The notes under the pieces are model-generated. The model did not search any database. It had not been told where the DNA came from and saw nothing but the letters and a program-made list of their open reading frames with translations. A stretch of 16,500 bases of DNA from an uncultured Eubacteriales bacterium (GTDB taxonomy: Bacteria; Bacillota; Clostridia; Lachnospirales; Lachnospiraceae), in the NCBI GenBank assembly GCA_900321525.1, contig ONWL01000036.1, forward strand, positions 1 to 16,500, given 5' to 3'. A program made the position numbers and the translations under genes. Shown in pieces: positions 6,737-14,302 of this stretch (position 1 is the stretch's first letter; every line of letters starts with the position of its first letter).

Positions 6737-7612
6737 ATGACACAATCAAAAATCATATTTAAGATAAAAGGATATGAAAATTTTACTGTCCGGGAAGGGT
6801 GGTTGCAAAAGGGCATACGTGCTGTACAGTCAGATCCCTTTGTTTTTGCGGAACATGCAGGAGCAGATGCGCTGGGCGTGGGGATCAATATGGCAAAATC
6901 CATCCGATATTGGTTGAAAGCATTTCAACTGACCACAGAATTGCCAAGAAAAGGTATGATGTTGACCGACTTTGGAAATTTGTTGTTTCAAAAAGATCCT
7001 TATATGGAACTTCCTGCTACTTTGTGGTTGTTACACAGCATGCTGGTGCGGAATCGGGAACTGGCGACATCCTGGTATTTGTTTTTTAATTGTATGCAGG
7101 CGAATCAAATGGAACAGGAGGAAGCAGAAGAGGCATTGCTGTATGAGATGGGGCGTTACACACAGGGGCAGGTATTTTCGAGCAAGACAGTAAAAGATGA
7201 TTGCAGTGCCATTTTGCATATGTATGTGGGCGGTAAGGAACGGGAATATGGTTCAAAGGATGAGGAAAGAAGCCCTTTTGTAGACCTGGGACTGATGGAG
7301 TTGGAAGGAAAACGGATTGCATGTAATGCTCCATCCGTAGAGATACTTCCTGTGTTAGCGGTGTATGATGTATTGCTTAGGCAGGCAGAGGGAACCAATC
7401 ATCTGTTATTGGATCAGGCAATGGAGGGCATCAATAGTCCGGGGAAATTATTTTTTATGAATCGGGTCATGTTATATGATTACCTGTTGACTATGCAAAA
7501 TCGTCAGCTGCTTACCATCAACCGTACAGCAGGATTGGATATGATTTATTTTCCAACAGTGGTGACAAAGAAAATGGAGCAGATTTTTTTACAGATGATA
7601 TACGATAGGTAA
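6737..7612 (+). CDS. DUF4007-family protein
   Basis: The 291-residue protein shows the hallmark layout of DUF4007: an N-terminal FTVREGWLQKGI segment (residues 16-27), then LGVGINMAKSIRYWLKAF (46-63), then LTDFGNLLF (76-84) and a helical body with YMELPATLWLLHSML (89-103). The LGVGxNM block suggests a helix-turn-helix-like nucleic-acid-binding part, but its biochemical function is not established to my knowledge. From memory, DUF4007 genes elsewhere often sit near PAPS-reductase-like genes of DNA phosphorothioation or defence clusters; none is visible here. ATG 6737 has GAAGGG 5-6 nt upstream; an earlier in-frame ATG at 6623 would add 38 Arg/Lys-rich residues before the conserved start, so I reject it. 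Its stop is followed by gene-poor DNA. Confidence 0.72.
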   Translation: MTQSKIIFKIKGYENFTVREGWLQKGIRAVQSDPFVFAEHAGADALGVGINMAKSIRYWLKAFQLTTELPRKGMMLTDFGNLLFQKDPYMELPATLWLLHSMLVRNRELATSWYLFFNCMQANQMEQEEAEEALLYEMGRYTQGQVFSSKTVKDDCSAILHMYVGGKEREYGSKDEERSPFVDLGLMELEGKRIACNAPSVEILPVLAVYDVLLRQAEGTNHLLLDQAMEGINSPGKLFFMNRVMLYDYLLTMQNRQLLTINRTAGLDMIYFPTVVTKKMEQIFLQMIYDR

Positions 7613-7701
7613 AATTAGAACTGCAAAAAACTGATCTATAAATATAAATCGTACTGAACAGATGAAAAGATACGCCTTGATTGGGGCTATATAGAAATTA
7701 T

Positions 7702-7759
7702 GTAACCATTCAGGAGCTACTATTCCGCGAAGGTTTTGCGAAGCAAAATCCTGAGTTAC
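7702..7759. repeat. Nested palindromic element (REP/MITE-like)
   Basis: Outer arms GTAAC (7702-7706) + TCAGG (7710-7714) pair with CCTGA (7750-7754) + GTTAC (7755-7759), with a 3-nt bulge. An inner stem TTTTGC (7734-7739) pairs with GCAAAA (7743-7748) around GAA. The arrangement suggests a small mobile or dispersed hairpin unit. A second copy is not present in this window. Confidence 0.5.
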
Positions 7760-7919
7760 AAAATTATCAATAAGTGGGGATTATGCTGTAGTTCCAGAAC
7801 GTTCTTTGGTGCGATATAATACGCTTCCTCTTCGTATCTACGTTTTGCTATTTCCTTATCCTGGTGTGGATCTTATCGAACTGAATGAGGGTGTCTTCAT
7901 TTATCCAAAAGCAATCTAG
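7755..7919 (+). pseudogene. Startless relic frame of unknown origin
   Basis: The frame from GTT 7755 to TAG 7917-7919 encodes 54 residues ending in LNEGVFIYPKAI, with no usable start and no ribosome binding site. The peptide looks protein-like (NTLPLRIYVLLFPYPGVD) but I do not recognise a family. It begins at the 3' edge of the palindromic element, so it may be the tail of a gene cut by it. Confidence 0.3.
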
Positions 7920-7985
7920 AGTGTAAAAAAGGAACACAAAAGATATTGTTATGAAAATAATTTGATATTTTTGGAAAAAATACAA

Positions 7986-8013
7986 TTACAACTCGTTATT
8001 TTTATGCTATACT
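7986..8013 (+). promoter_or_regulatory. Promoter of the amylase-DUF5717-DUF5716-TPR unit
   Basis: TTACAA (7986-7991) and TATACT (8008-8013) are 16 bp apart, and TGC directly before TATACT forms an extended -10. The surrounding DNA is AT-rich. The transcript would begin near 8020, giving a leader of about 120 nt. Confidence 0.65.
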
Positions 8014-8031
8014 AAGCCTGAAACTGATTGA

Positions 8032-8095
8032 CTTTCTGCTCGCCCCAGAAAGCAAGCAGTTTTAATAGGCATTTGCAGAAATGCAGATGCCTATT
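8032..8095 (+). promoter_or_regulatory. Two-hairpin 5' leader of the amylase mRNA
   Basis: Hairpin 1 has CTTTCTG (8032-8038) and CAGAAAG (8046-8052); an alternative pairing of CTGCT (8036-8040) with AGCAG (8055-8059) competes with it. Hairpin 2 is a 14-bp stem with one wobble pair, arms 8064-8077 and 8082-8095, closed by a GAAA tetraloop. A-rich DNA follows hairpin 2, so it is not a plus-strand terminator. It may protect the mRNA or act in regulation. No known riboswitch class was recognised. Confidence 0.5.
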
Positions 8096-8140
8096 GAAAA
8101 AAGCTTGTAATCCGACAGGTGTAAGATATGAGAGGTGCCT

Positions 8141-9730
8141 ATGCAAAGAAAATGGATGAGATTGACAGCGGCAGTGCTAACGGTGACTATGCTGATGGGA
8201 TGCCAGAAAGAAAATTCAACAGAAGTTGCAGTGGACAATACAAATCGTACCTATTATGAGGTATTTGTGTACAGTTTTTATGATAGTGATGGCGATGGGA
8301 TTGGAGATTTGAAGGGACTGACGGAAAAGCTAGATTATATCAATGATGGGAAGGCATCTACAGATACAGATTTGGGTTGTAATGGATTGTGGTTGATGCC
8401 GATCATGCCATCCACCACCTATCACAAATATGATGTGACCGATTACAAGGATATTGATCCGGAATATGGCACATTGGAGGATTTTCAGGCATTGGTGGAT
8501 GCCTGTCATGAAAGAGGAATCAATGTGATCATTGATTTGGTGATGAATCATTCCTCATCTAAACACCCTTGGTTTCAGGAAGCATGTGAATATATGCAGA
8601 GCTTAGGTGAAGGAGAAGAACCGGATGCAACTGTATGCCCATATGTGGACTATTACAATTTTACCAAAGAAAAGAAGGGCGGTTATGTGCAGATACCGGA
8701 TACAGACTGGTACTATGAAGCACAGTTTTGGAGTGAGATGCCGGATCTAAATCTGTACAGTGATGCAGTACGGGAAGAATTTGCAGATATTACGGCATTT
8801 TGGCTGGATTTGGGAGTAGATGGATTTCGTCTGGATGCGGCAAAAGAATACGTATCAGACAATGTCACTGCCAATGTGGAAATTTTGACATGGTTCAATG
8901 ACATGGTGAAGACCCAAAAAGAAGATGCCTATATTGTAGCGGAAGTATGGACGGATATCAATACATATGGGAAGTACTATGAAAGTGGCATTAACAGTTG
9001 TTTTGATTTTGCTTTTGCAGGCAATACAGGTATCATTGCAACAGTAGTGAATCAAGCAAAGCCTGCCAGTGCTTATGGCAATGCGCTGGTGAACATGCAG
9101 GAGATCATTGGGGAATATTCGGATGAATATGCAGATGCCCCATTTTATACCAATCATGATCTGGCAAGAGGTGCCGGTTATTATGCAGGAAACAATGGGG
9201 AAAGTCAGGCGAAGATTGCCCAGACCATGAATTTGCTGATGTCAGGTGATGCATTTTTGTACTATGGTGAGGAATTGGGTATGAAAGGCTCCGGTAAGGA
9301 TGAGAACAAGCGTGCCCCTATGTACTGGAGTGAAGATCCGGACGAGAAAGGAATGTGCAATGGTCCAGCAGACATGGACAGCATTAAGATGAAATATGGT
9401 AGTCTGGAAACCCAGAAGGAAGATGCCCATTCCATTTATAATTATGTGAAAAAGGTCATTTGGATACGCAATCACTATGAGGCCATTTCCAGAGGAACTG
9501 TGACCACAGAAAATGAACTGTCCGGTGAGGATATCTGTGTCATTCGAAAGACTGGTACGGAGGACGAGATAGTGCTGGCGTTTAATATTTCGGATCAGTT
9601 CCAGACGGTAGATGTATCCGCATTACAGGTGAATGACATTTTGGTGGGAGAAAAGCAGCTGGCAGAGCAGATTTTGGTGGGAGAGGATCAAGCTTCCATC
9701 AAGGATGGTAGATTGGAACTGCCTCCATAG
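8141..9730 (+). CDS. Alpha-amylase family (GH13) lipoprotein
   Basis: The enzyme is expected to cleave alpha-1,4-glucans or maltodextrins at the outer face of the membrane. The first 20 residues are a lipoprotein signal peptide ending in the lipobox LMG-C21. The GH13 barrel follows: YYEVFVYSFYDSDGDGIGD (38-56), a likely calcium-binding start; DLVMNH (132-137); GFRLDAAK with nucleophile D232; IVAEVW with acid/base E268; and YTNHD with D340. The catalytic triad is complete. A beta-type C-terminal domain covers about 465-529. ATG 8141 has GAGAGG just upstream; GTG 8135 overlaps that site. The protein is short in its C domain and has no obvious starch-binding module. It is followed after 15 bp by the DUF5717-like gene with no terminator between. 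Confidence 0.92.
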   Translation: MQRKWMRLTAAVLTVTMLMGCQKENSTEVAVDNTNRTYYEVFVYSFYDSDGDGIGDLKGLTEKLDYINDGKASTDTDLGCNGLWLMPIMPSTTYHKYDVTDYKDIDPEYGTLEDFQALVDACHERGINVIIDLVMNHSSSKHPWFQEACEYMQSLGEGEEPDATVCPYVDYYNFTKEKKGGYVQIPDTDWYYEAQFWSEMPDLNLYSDAVREEFADITAFWLDLGVDGFRLDAAKEYVSDNVTANVEILTWFNDMVKTQKEDAYIVAEVWTDINTYGKYYESGINSCFDFAFAGNTGIIATVVNQAKPASAYGNALVNMQEIIGEYSDEYADAPFYTNHDLARGAGYYAGNNGESQAKIAQTMNLLMSGDAFLYYGEELGMKGSGKDENKRAPMYWSEDPDEKGMCNGPADMDSIKMKYGSLETQKEDAHSIYNYVKKVIWIRNHYEAISRGTVTTENELSGEDICVIRKTGTEDEIVLAFNISDQFQTVDVSALQVNDILVGEKQLAEQILVGEDQASIKDGRLELPP

Positions 9731-9745
9731 TATAGAGGGATTCAG

Positions 9746-12700
9746 GTGAAGGAACGAATTATACAAATCGCAAAGGGTGATATCACAAATGGAGAGATTG
9801 CCTTTCAGGTAATGCCAAAGCAGCTGACTGGAACACTTCCGGAAGGTGGCAAGGTACGAAAAGAACTGGAAATACGAACACTTACCAGCAAGCCGGTCAA
9901 TGGGGTTGCTTATTCAGATTGCCCAAATGTACGAATCAAACACAACCGGTTTAAAGGATATCGCAGTCATCTGTATGTGGAGTTTGACTGTACCGGGTGG
10001 AAAGACGGTGATGTATTGGAGGGGAACATTACATTGGTGACGGTAGGTGGCGAACAGACCGTTCTGTATACATTCCATATCCAAAGCGAGAAGGCAACGG
10101 TGATGCCTGCCCATCAAAAGAATAGGGAGGAGAACCAACTGCGGGGAAAATCGGATCAGACAGCAGACACAGAATCAATGTCATCTAGTCATACAGCAGA
10201 AGAACCAGACACAGAAGTAGAAGCATCAGATCCGGGTGGATCCCCCCGGACAAAATTTACGCAGGTGGCAAACAACCAGATGTTGTCTCAGTTTTGGAAA
10301 CTGCTTTTGGATGCATTTGTACATGATTTTGGCAGTCAGGAAATGGAGGAACTGGAGTTTGAACTGCTGGTCTGCAGGGAAGAACATCCAGATTGTATGC
10401 CGGAAGTGTGGATGGATTTGTGGCAGATTTTTATTTTATATCACACAGGCCGAAATGAGGAAGGCATGAAACTCCACGAATCCCTTGCATCATCATTTGC
10501 AGAGGAAGAAAGCAAACAGGAGGAATCTTATCTGTTTTGGCTTTATTTGCAGGATCGGCTATTGCCGGAAAAAATGCGGGGCGGAAATCTGCCGGAAATG
10601 GAACAGTTCTGGAGACGGGAAGGCCGCTGGACTGCGTTGCTTTATTTATCAGAGATGGATCTGAATCGCTTTTATCACCATGATGGTGTGATTACAGAAT
10701 GTTGTGGGTTATACGACAAAGGCGTACACTCTCCTTTATTGTTGTGGAAGTTGTGTCGTTTGTTGATAGAGCACCCCATGGGATTTACCATCGAACGAAG
10801 CGGTATGCTGGAGGCGCTGCATTTTGGATACCGTTATGGTATGCCCATACAGCCTTTGTTGGAAAAAGCAGGTATACAGCTGCGAGAGGGAAAAGAAGTG
10901 GCCCATGAGGCAGTGTTGCTGCGGATTTTGCAGGGCGTTTTGAAAAAACAGGAGACTGCATCAGAAGAATTATGGGAGCAGACCATTTTGTTGATGCAAA
11001 GAAGAGGATGTGTGGGTGAGACTTGGTTTTATTGGTATCATCAGGCAGCATTGCGTCATGTGAAAGCAGAAGGATTGGCAGAACTGTATTTGCGTGCATT
11101 GCCCCAGACATACCGAAAGGCAATTGCCAGGCCTGTGGTCTTATATTATACTTATGGAGATGCATTGGAACAATCGTTGCGGGAGGTATTGTATACCAAT
11201 GTGCAGATTTTTTACAGAGAAGAAGAGGCGGTCTATGCCGGATACAGAAACCGGATTGAAGCATTTATGCTGGAACATTTGATGCATCGGGATATCAATC
11301 TCAATCTGCAGTATTTATATGCGGCGGTATTGCAGCCCGAGTTGCTGGATGCCCACCTGGCAAGATGCACAGCGGATGTGCTGTCCATGGAACATATACA
11401 GACCACAGAACCAGATGCCGTGAAGGTTCGAATTCAGTATCCATATTTAAAACGGACATGGGAATATCCCTTACAAAATGGAGAAGGGGATGTGATGGTC
11501 TGGAACCAAGATGCCATCCTGGATGTGGTGACATCAGATGGAATCCATAAAGGAACAGAGGGGATCGCACGAACAGTCTGGATGGAGAATGCTTATTTAG
11601 ATGAGCGTTGCAGAAGTTTTCAAGCAGAACATTTGCGGTATCGTCTGAATTGGGTTGCAGAAAAGATTGCAAAAGGGGTTTCTACCGCTGAGGAAGCAAA
11701 GCAGCTGATTGATGCCGCCAATGCCCTCTCTTTGACGGAAGAAGCGGTGAACCGAATTGTATCGGTATTGTTGGTATTTGGGGAGCAGCATCCAGAGGAA
11801 TCGGTTTGTGATGGTGTACTTTTGGGGGCAGATCCCTTACAGCTTTCTATCTCAGAGCGGGAATGCATTCTGCGATTGCTGCTGCAAAAGGGGTATGAAA
11901 AAGCGGCAATCGAACAAATTCAGCAATATGGCTGGCAGGGACTGTCAGTTTCCCTGCTTACTTCTTTAATGGAGACAAGACAGAAACGTGGCGGAAGTCC
12001 GGAACAATGGGATGTGAGTATGTGTGCCATGCTGTACCAGGCAGGGGCAAGGGCGGTTTGGCTTTTGGAGCTCTTATGTCAATATTGGAATCACGGACAG
12101 GCACACATGTATGGTTTGCTGCAGGAGTGCAGGAAAGAAAATTATGAAATCAAGCCAATATTGTTACGTGCATTGGCAGAACGATTGCTGATTCAAAGTC
12201 TGTTTTGCGGAGAGTGGGATAACCTACCGGAAGTGATGGGAATTTACAAGGATTGTCAGGGCAATAGTCTGTTGCTTGAACAGGCATATCTGGCAGCAAG
12301 ATGTCATACATACTATATGACAGGTGGATTGGATGCAGGACTGGAACACTGGTTTGCACACTCGCCTTTACAGGAACCTTTTCGGGAGAAACTGCCGGAA
12401 ATTTGCTCTATGGCACTGTTACAATGGCATCAGAGCCAGTCTTTCCATACTGAAGAAGCAGTACAGCTTTGTCGTGAATTGCTGAGTACATTGATACGCA
12501 AGAATCGCTATTATGCCTTTTTTCATGGATTTACCGGAATTGCGGAGATGCCACGGTGGTTATCGGATAAGGTGATATTGGAGTATCATGGACAGGCTGG
12601 TTCCTGTGTTACATTGTATTATAAAAGAGACAAACTGGAAGACGAGGAACATTCCGTTGTCATGGAGGAACAGTTTTCTGGAGTATATTGTGCGGCAGTC

Positions 12701-12937
12701 ACATTGTTTGCAGGAGAGCAGATGACCTATAGATTGTGTACGGAAGAGGGAGAGCAGGATGTGACACTTGCCATTCCAGAGCCATTTCCATCCGAAAATC
12801 GGTTTGCCAGAGAATTGAATCAGGCAATTGGCTTCTATCGTCAGGGCAGCTGGCAGGAAGCAAGGACGGCAATCTGTCGTTTGGAGATGAAAGAATATAT
12901 CTGTGCCCATTTATTTGCGGTACAGGAAAAGAAATAG
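9746..12937 (+). CDS. DUF5717-like protein, very large, function unknown
   Basis: The 1063-residue protein starts at GTG 9746 with GAGGGA about 8 nt upstream. It has no signal peptide or membrane segment and is probably cytoplasmic. Residues 1-115 look like a beta-sandwich with FKGYRSHLYVEFD and VGGEQTVLYTF, as I recall for the DUF5717 N-terminal domain. Residues about 120-170 form a hydrophilic, disordered linker. Residues about 175-920 are helical and rich in paired Leu/Glu helices that could form a solenoid of TPR-like units. Residues about 925-1063 include another beta-rich part (YHGQAGSCVTLYYKRD, GVYCAAVTLFAGEQ). The family assignment is from memory of its pairing with DUF5716 proteins; no catalytic motif is visible. 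It lies in an operon between the amylase and the Hsp70-like gene. Confidence 0.75.
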   Translation: MKERIIQIAKGDITNGEIAFQVMPKQLTGTLPEGGKVRKELEIRTLTSKPVNGVAYSDCPNVRIKHNRFKGYRSHLYVEFDCTGWKDGDVLEGNITLVTVGGEQTVLYTFHIQSEKATVMPAHQKNREENQLRGKSDQTADTESMSSSHTAEEPDTEVEASDPGGSPRTKFTQVANNQMLSQFWKLLLDAFVHDFGSQEMEELEFELLVCREEHPDCMPEVWMDLWQIFILYHTGRNEEGMKLHESLASSFAEEESKQEESYLFWLYLQDRLLPEKMRGGNLPEMEQFWRREGRWTALLYLSEMDLNRFYHHDGVITECCGLYDKGVHSPLLLWKLCRLLIEHPMGFTIERSGMLEALHFGYRYGMPIQPLLEKAGIQLREGKEVAHEAVLLRILQGVLKKQETASEELWEQTILLMQRRGCVGETWFYWYHQAALRHVKAEGLAELYLRALPQTYRKAIARPVVLYYTYGDALEQSLREVLYTNVQIFYREEEAVYAGYRNRIEAFMLEHLMHRDINLNLQYLYAAVLQPELLDAHLARCTADVLSMEHIQTTEPDAVKVRIQYPYLKRTWEYPLQNGEGDVMVWNQDAILDVVTSDGIHKGTEGIARTVWMENAYLDERCRSFQAEHLRYRLNWVAEKIAKGVSTAEEAKQLIDAANALSLTEEAVNRIVSVLLVFGEQHPEESVCDGVLLGADPLQLSISERECILRLLLQKGYEKAAIEQIQQYGWQGLSVSLLTSLMETRQKRGGSPEQWDVSMCAMLYQAGARAVWLLELLCQYWNHGQAHMYGLLQECRKENYEIKPILLRALAERLLIQSLFCGEWDNLPEVMGIYKDCQGNSLLLEQAYLAARCHTYYMTGGLDAGLEHWFAHSPLQEPFREKLPEICSMALLQWHQSQSFHTEEAVQLCRELLSTLIRKNRYYAFFHGFTGIAEMPRWLSDKVILEYHGQAGSCVTLYYKRDKLEDEEHSVVMEEQFSGVYCAAVTLFAGEQMTYRLCTEEGEQDVTLAIPEPFPSENRFARELNQAIGFYRQGSWQEARTAICRLEMKEYICAHLFAVQEKK

Positions 12938-12961
12938 AACATTTTTGCAGTTGCAGGAACA

Positions 12962-14278
12962 GTGACAGGAGAAAGGCTGCTGCGGCAGTATGAAAGAACG
13001 ATGAATGAGACAGGTGACTTGATAATTGGATATGATCTGTGCCCGGATTTTGTGCGAATCAGCTGCTGTAGTATGGATGCCACGGAGCCAGAGGATGTTT
13101 TCTTTGATGAAGAAGGGCTCAAACAGTCCATTGCCACTTTGCTTTGTAAAAAAAGGGGAGAGGATGTGTGGCTGGTAGGAGAGGAGGCCCTACAGTGCGC
13201 ATTAGCAGGTCAGGGAATTGTAGTAGACAACCTTTTGGGTATGATCAGCCGAAGCGGACAGACCATACTAGAAGGAGTTAGTTATACTGCGCAGCAGTTG
13301 TGTGCCATTTTTTTGAAGCAGACGTTGGAATTGGTATACAGGCGATATGAAGGAAAGCAGCTTGCACGGTTGTGTATTGCAGTACCGCAAACAGACGCTG
13401 TATTGCTGGATACCATTTACAGTGCAGTTTCTGCTGCCGGTTTGTTAGAAGATCAGGTACATATCATGGGACATGCGGAATGCTTTGGTTATTATGCAGA
13501 GCGTTATGGCAAAAGCAATGCAGTGGGTATGACGGGGCTGTTCGATCTGACCAAGATTGGACTGGAATATTATGAAGCAGTCTGTAGAAGAAATGTGCGT
13601 CCTGCCCAAATGCTGGTGCAGCATGAGGTGCTGGAAGAGCATTTCAGCCTGGATATTTTGAAACAAAAAACAGGTGCCAAAATGGCAGACAGTATTCTGA
13701 CTTCCTGTGCAGAACGGATTTTCCATGGAAAAAATATTTCCCAGGTGTATCTGGCAGGAGAAGGGTTTGCCCATTGCACAGAGTGGTCCGAGACGTTTTT
13801 AGATTTGATCTGCAGACAGCGACATGTCCATTATGACCACAATTTGTTTGCAAAGGGTGCGTTGTATGCGGCCATGATAGAGCAGGAGGTATTGACCAAA
13901 AGCCCTTATCATCTGTTGTGCGAAGGCAGGATTCCCTCAGAGGTTTCCATGGAAGTGGTACAGAAAAACAGGAAAAAGAAACTGATTCTCTGCCCGGGTG
14001 GCTGTGACTGGTATGAGGCGGGTACTACAGTAGAACTGATTCCGGAAAAATGCGACAGTTTGGAGTTGAAGGTAGTTCGATTGTTTGATGCAAAACAGAA
14101 GATGTGCCGCATTCCCCTTACACAGATGCCAAAGCGTCCGGATAAGACCACCAGGATCGAAGTCCAGATTTACTTTCTCTCTGCTGAGGAAATGGTGGTC
14201 AGGATTGCGGATTTGGGATTTGGGGAGCTTTATCCGGCTTCGGATACGGTAGTTGAACAAAAAATATATGTGGGCTGA
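12962..14278 (+). CDS. DUF5716-like protein with Hsp70/actin-type fold
   Basis: The 438-residue protein shows the order of motifs of an Hsp70/actin-like ATPase: a phosphate-1-like strand LIIGYDLCPDFVRIS (20-34), WLVGEEAL (70-77), CIAVPQT (138-144), the linker helix and HIMGHAECFGYYAERYG (167-183), a phosphate-2 position FDLTKIGLEYY (194-204), and an adenosine-motif-like VYLAGEGF (262-269) followed by LFAKGALYAAM (295-305). Residues about 320-438 form a beta-rich C-terminal domain ending in SDTVVEQKIYVG. The glycine-rich DxGGGT motif of true Hsp70s is missing at the phosphate-2 site. GTG 12962 has AGGAA only 3 nt upstream; ATG 13001 (GAAAGA upstream) is an equally possible start that would begin at MNETGDLIIG. 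It lies 24 bp after DUF5717 and 24 bp before the TPR gene. Confidence 0.75.
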   Translation: MTGERLLRQYERTMNETGDLIIGYDLCPDFVRISCCSMDATEPEDVFFDEEGLKQSIATLLCKKRGEDVWLVGEEALQCALAGQGIVVDNLLGMISRSGQTILEGVSYTAQQLCAIFLKQTLELVYRRYEGKQLARLCIAVPQTDAVLLDTIYSAVSAAGLLEDQVHIMGHAECFGYYAERYGKSNAVGMTGLFDLTKIGLEYYEAVCRRNVRPAQMLVQHEVLEEHFSLDILKQKTGAKMADSILTSCAERIFHGKNISQVYLAGEGFAHCTEWSETFLDLICRQRHVHYDHNLFAKGALYAAMIEQEVLTKSPYHLLCEGRIPSEVSMEVVQKNRKKKLILCPGGCDWYEAGTTVELIPEKCDSLELKVVRLFDAKQKMCRIPLTQMPKRPDKTTRIEVQIYFLSAEEMVVRIADLGFGELYPASDTVVEQKIYVG

Positions 14279-14302
14279 ACGGTTTCATAAGAAAGGAGCG
14301 TC

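Larger units (their letters stand above)
7613..7985. other. Gene-poor stretch with hairpin repeat and relic reading frame
   Basis: No intact gene is seen. It contains a hairpin repeat (7702-7759) and a startless open frame (7755-7919). A short ATG frame at 7662, MKRYALIGAI, stops after ten codons just before the hairpin. The last 60 bp are AT-rich and lead into the amylase promoter. The pattern fits a decayed gene interrupted by a small palindromic element. Confidence 0.5.

Noticed and set aside
8064..8095. Tetraloop hairpin before the amylase read as a terminator
   Set aside because: On the plus strand it is followed by an A-rich run, not by T residues, and it lies between the promoter and the gene.
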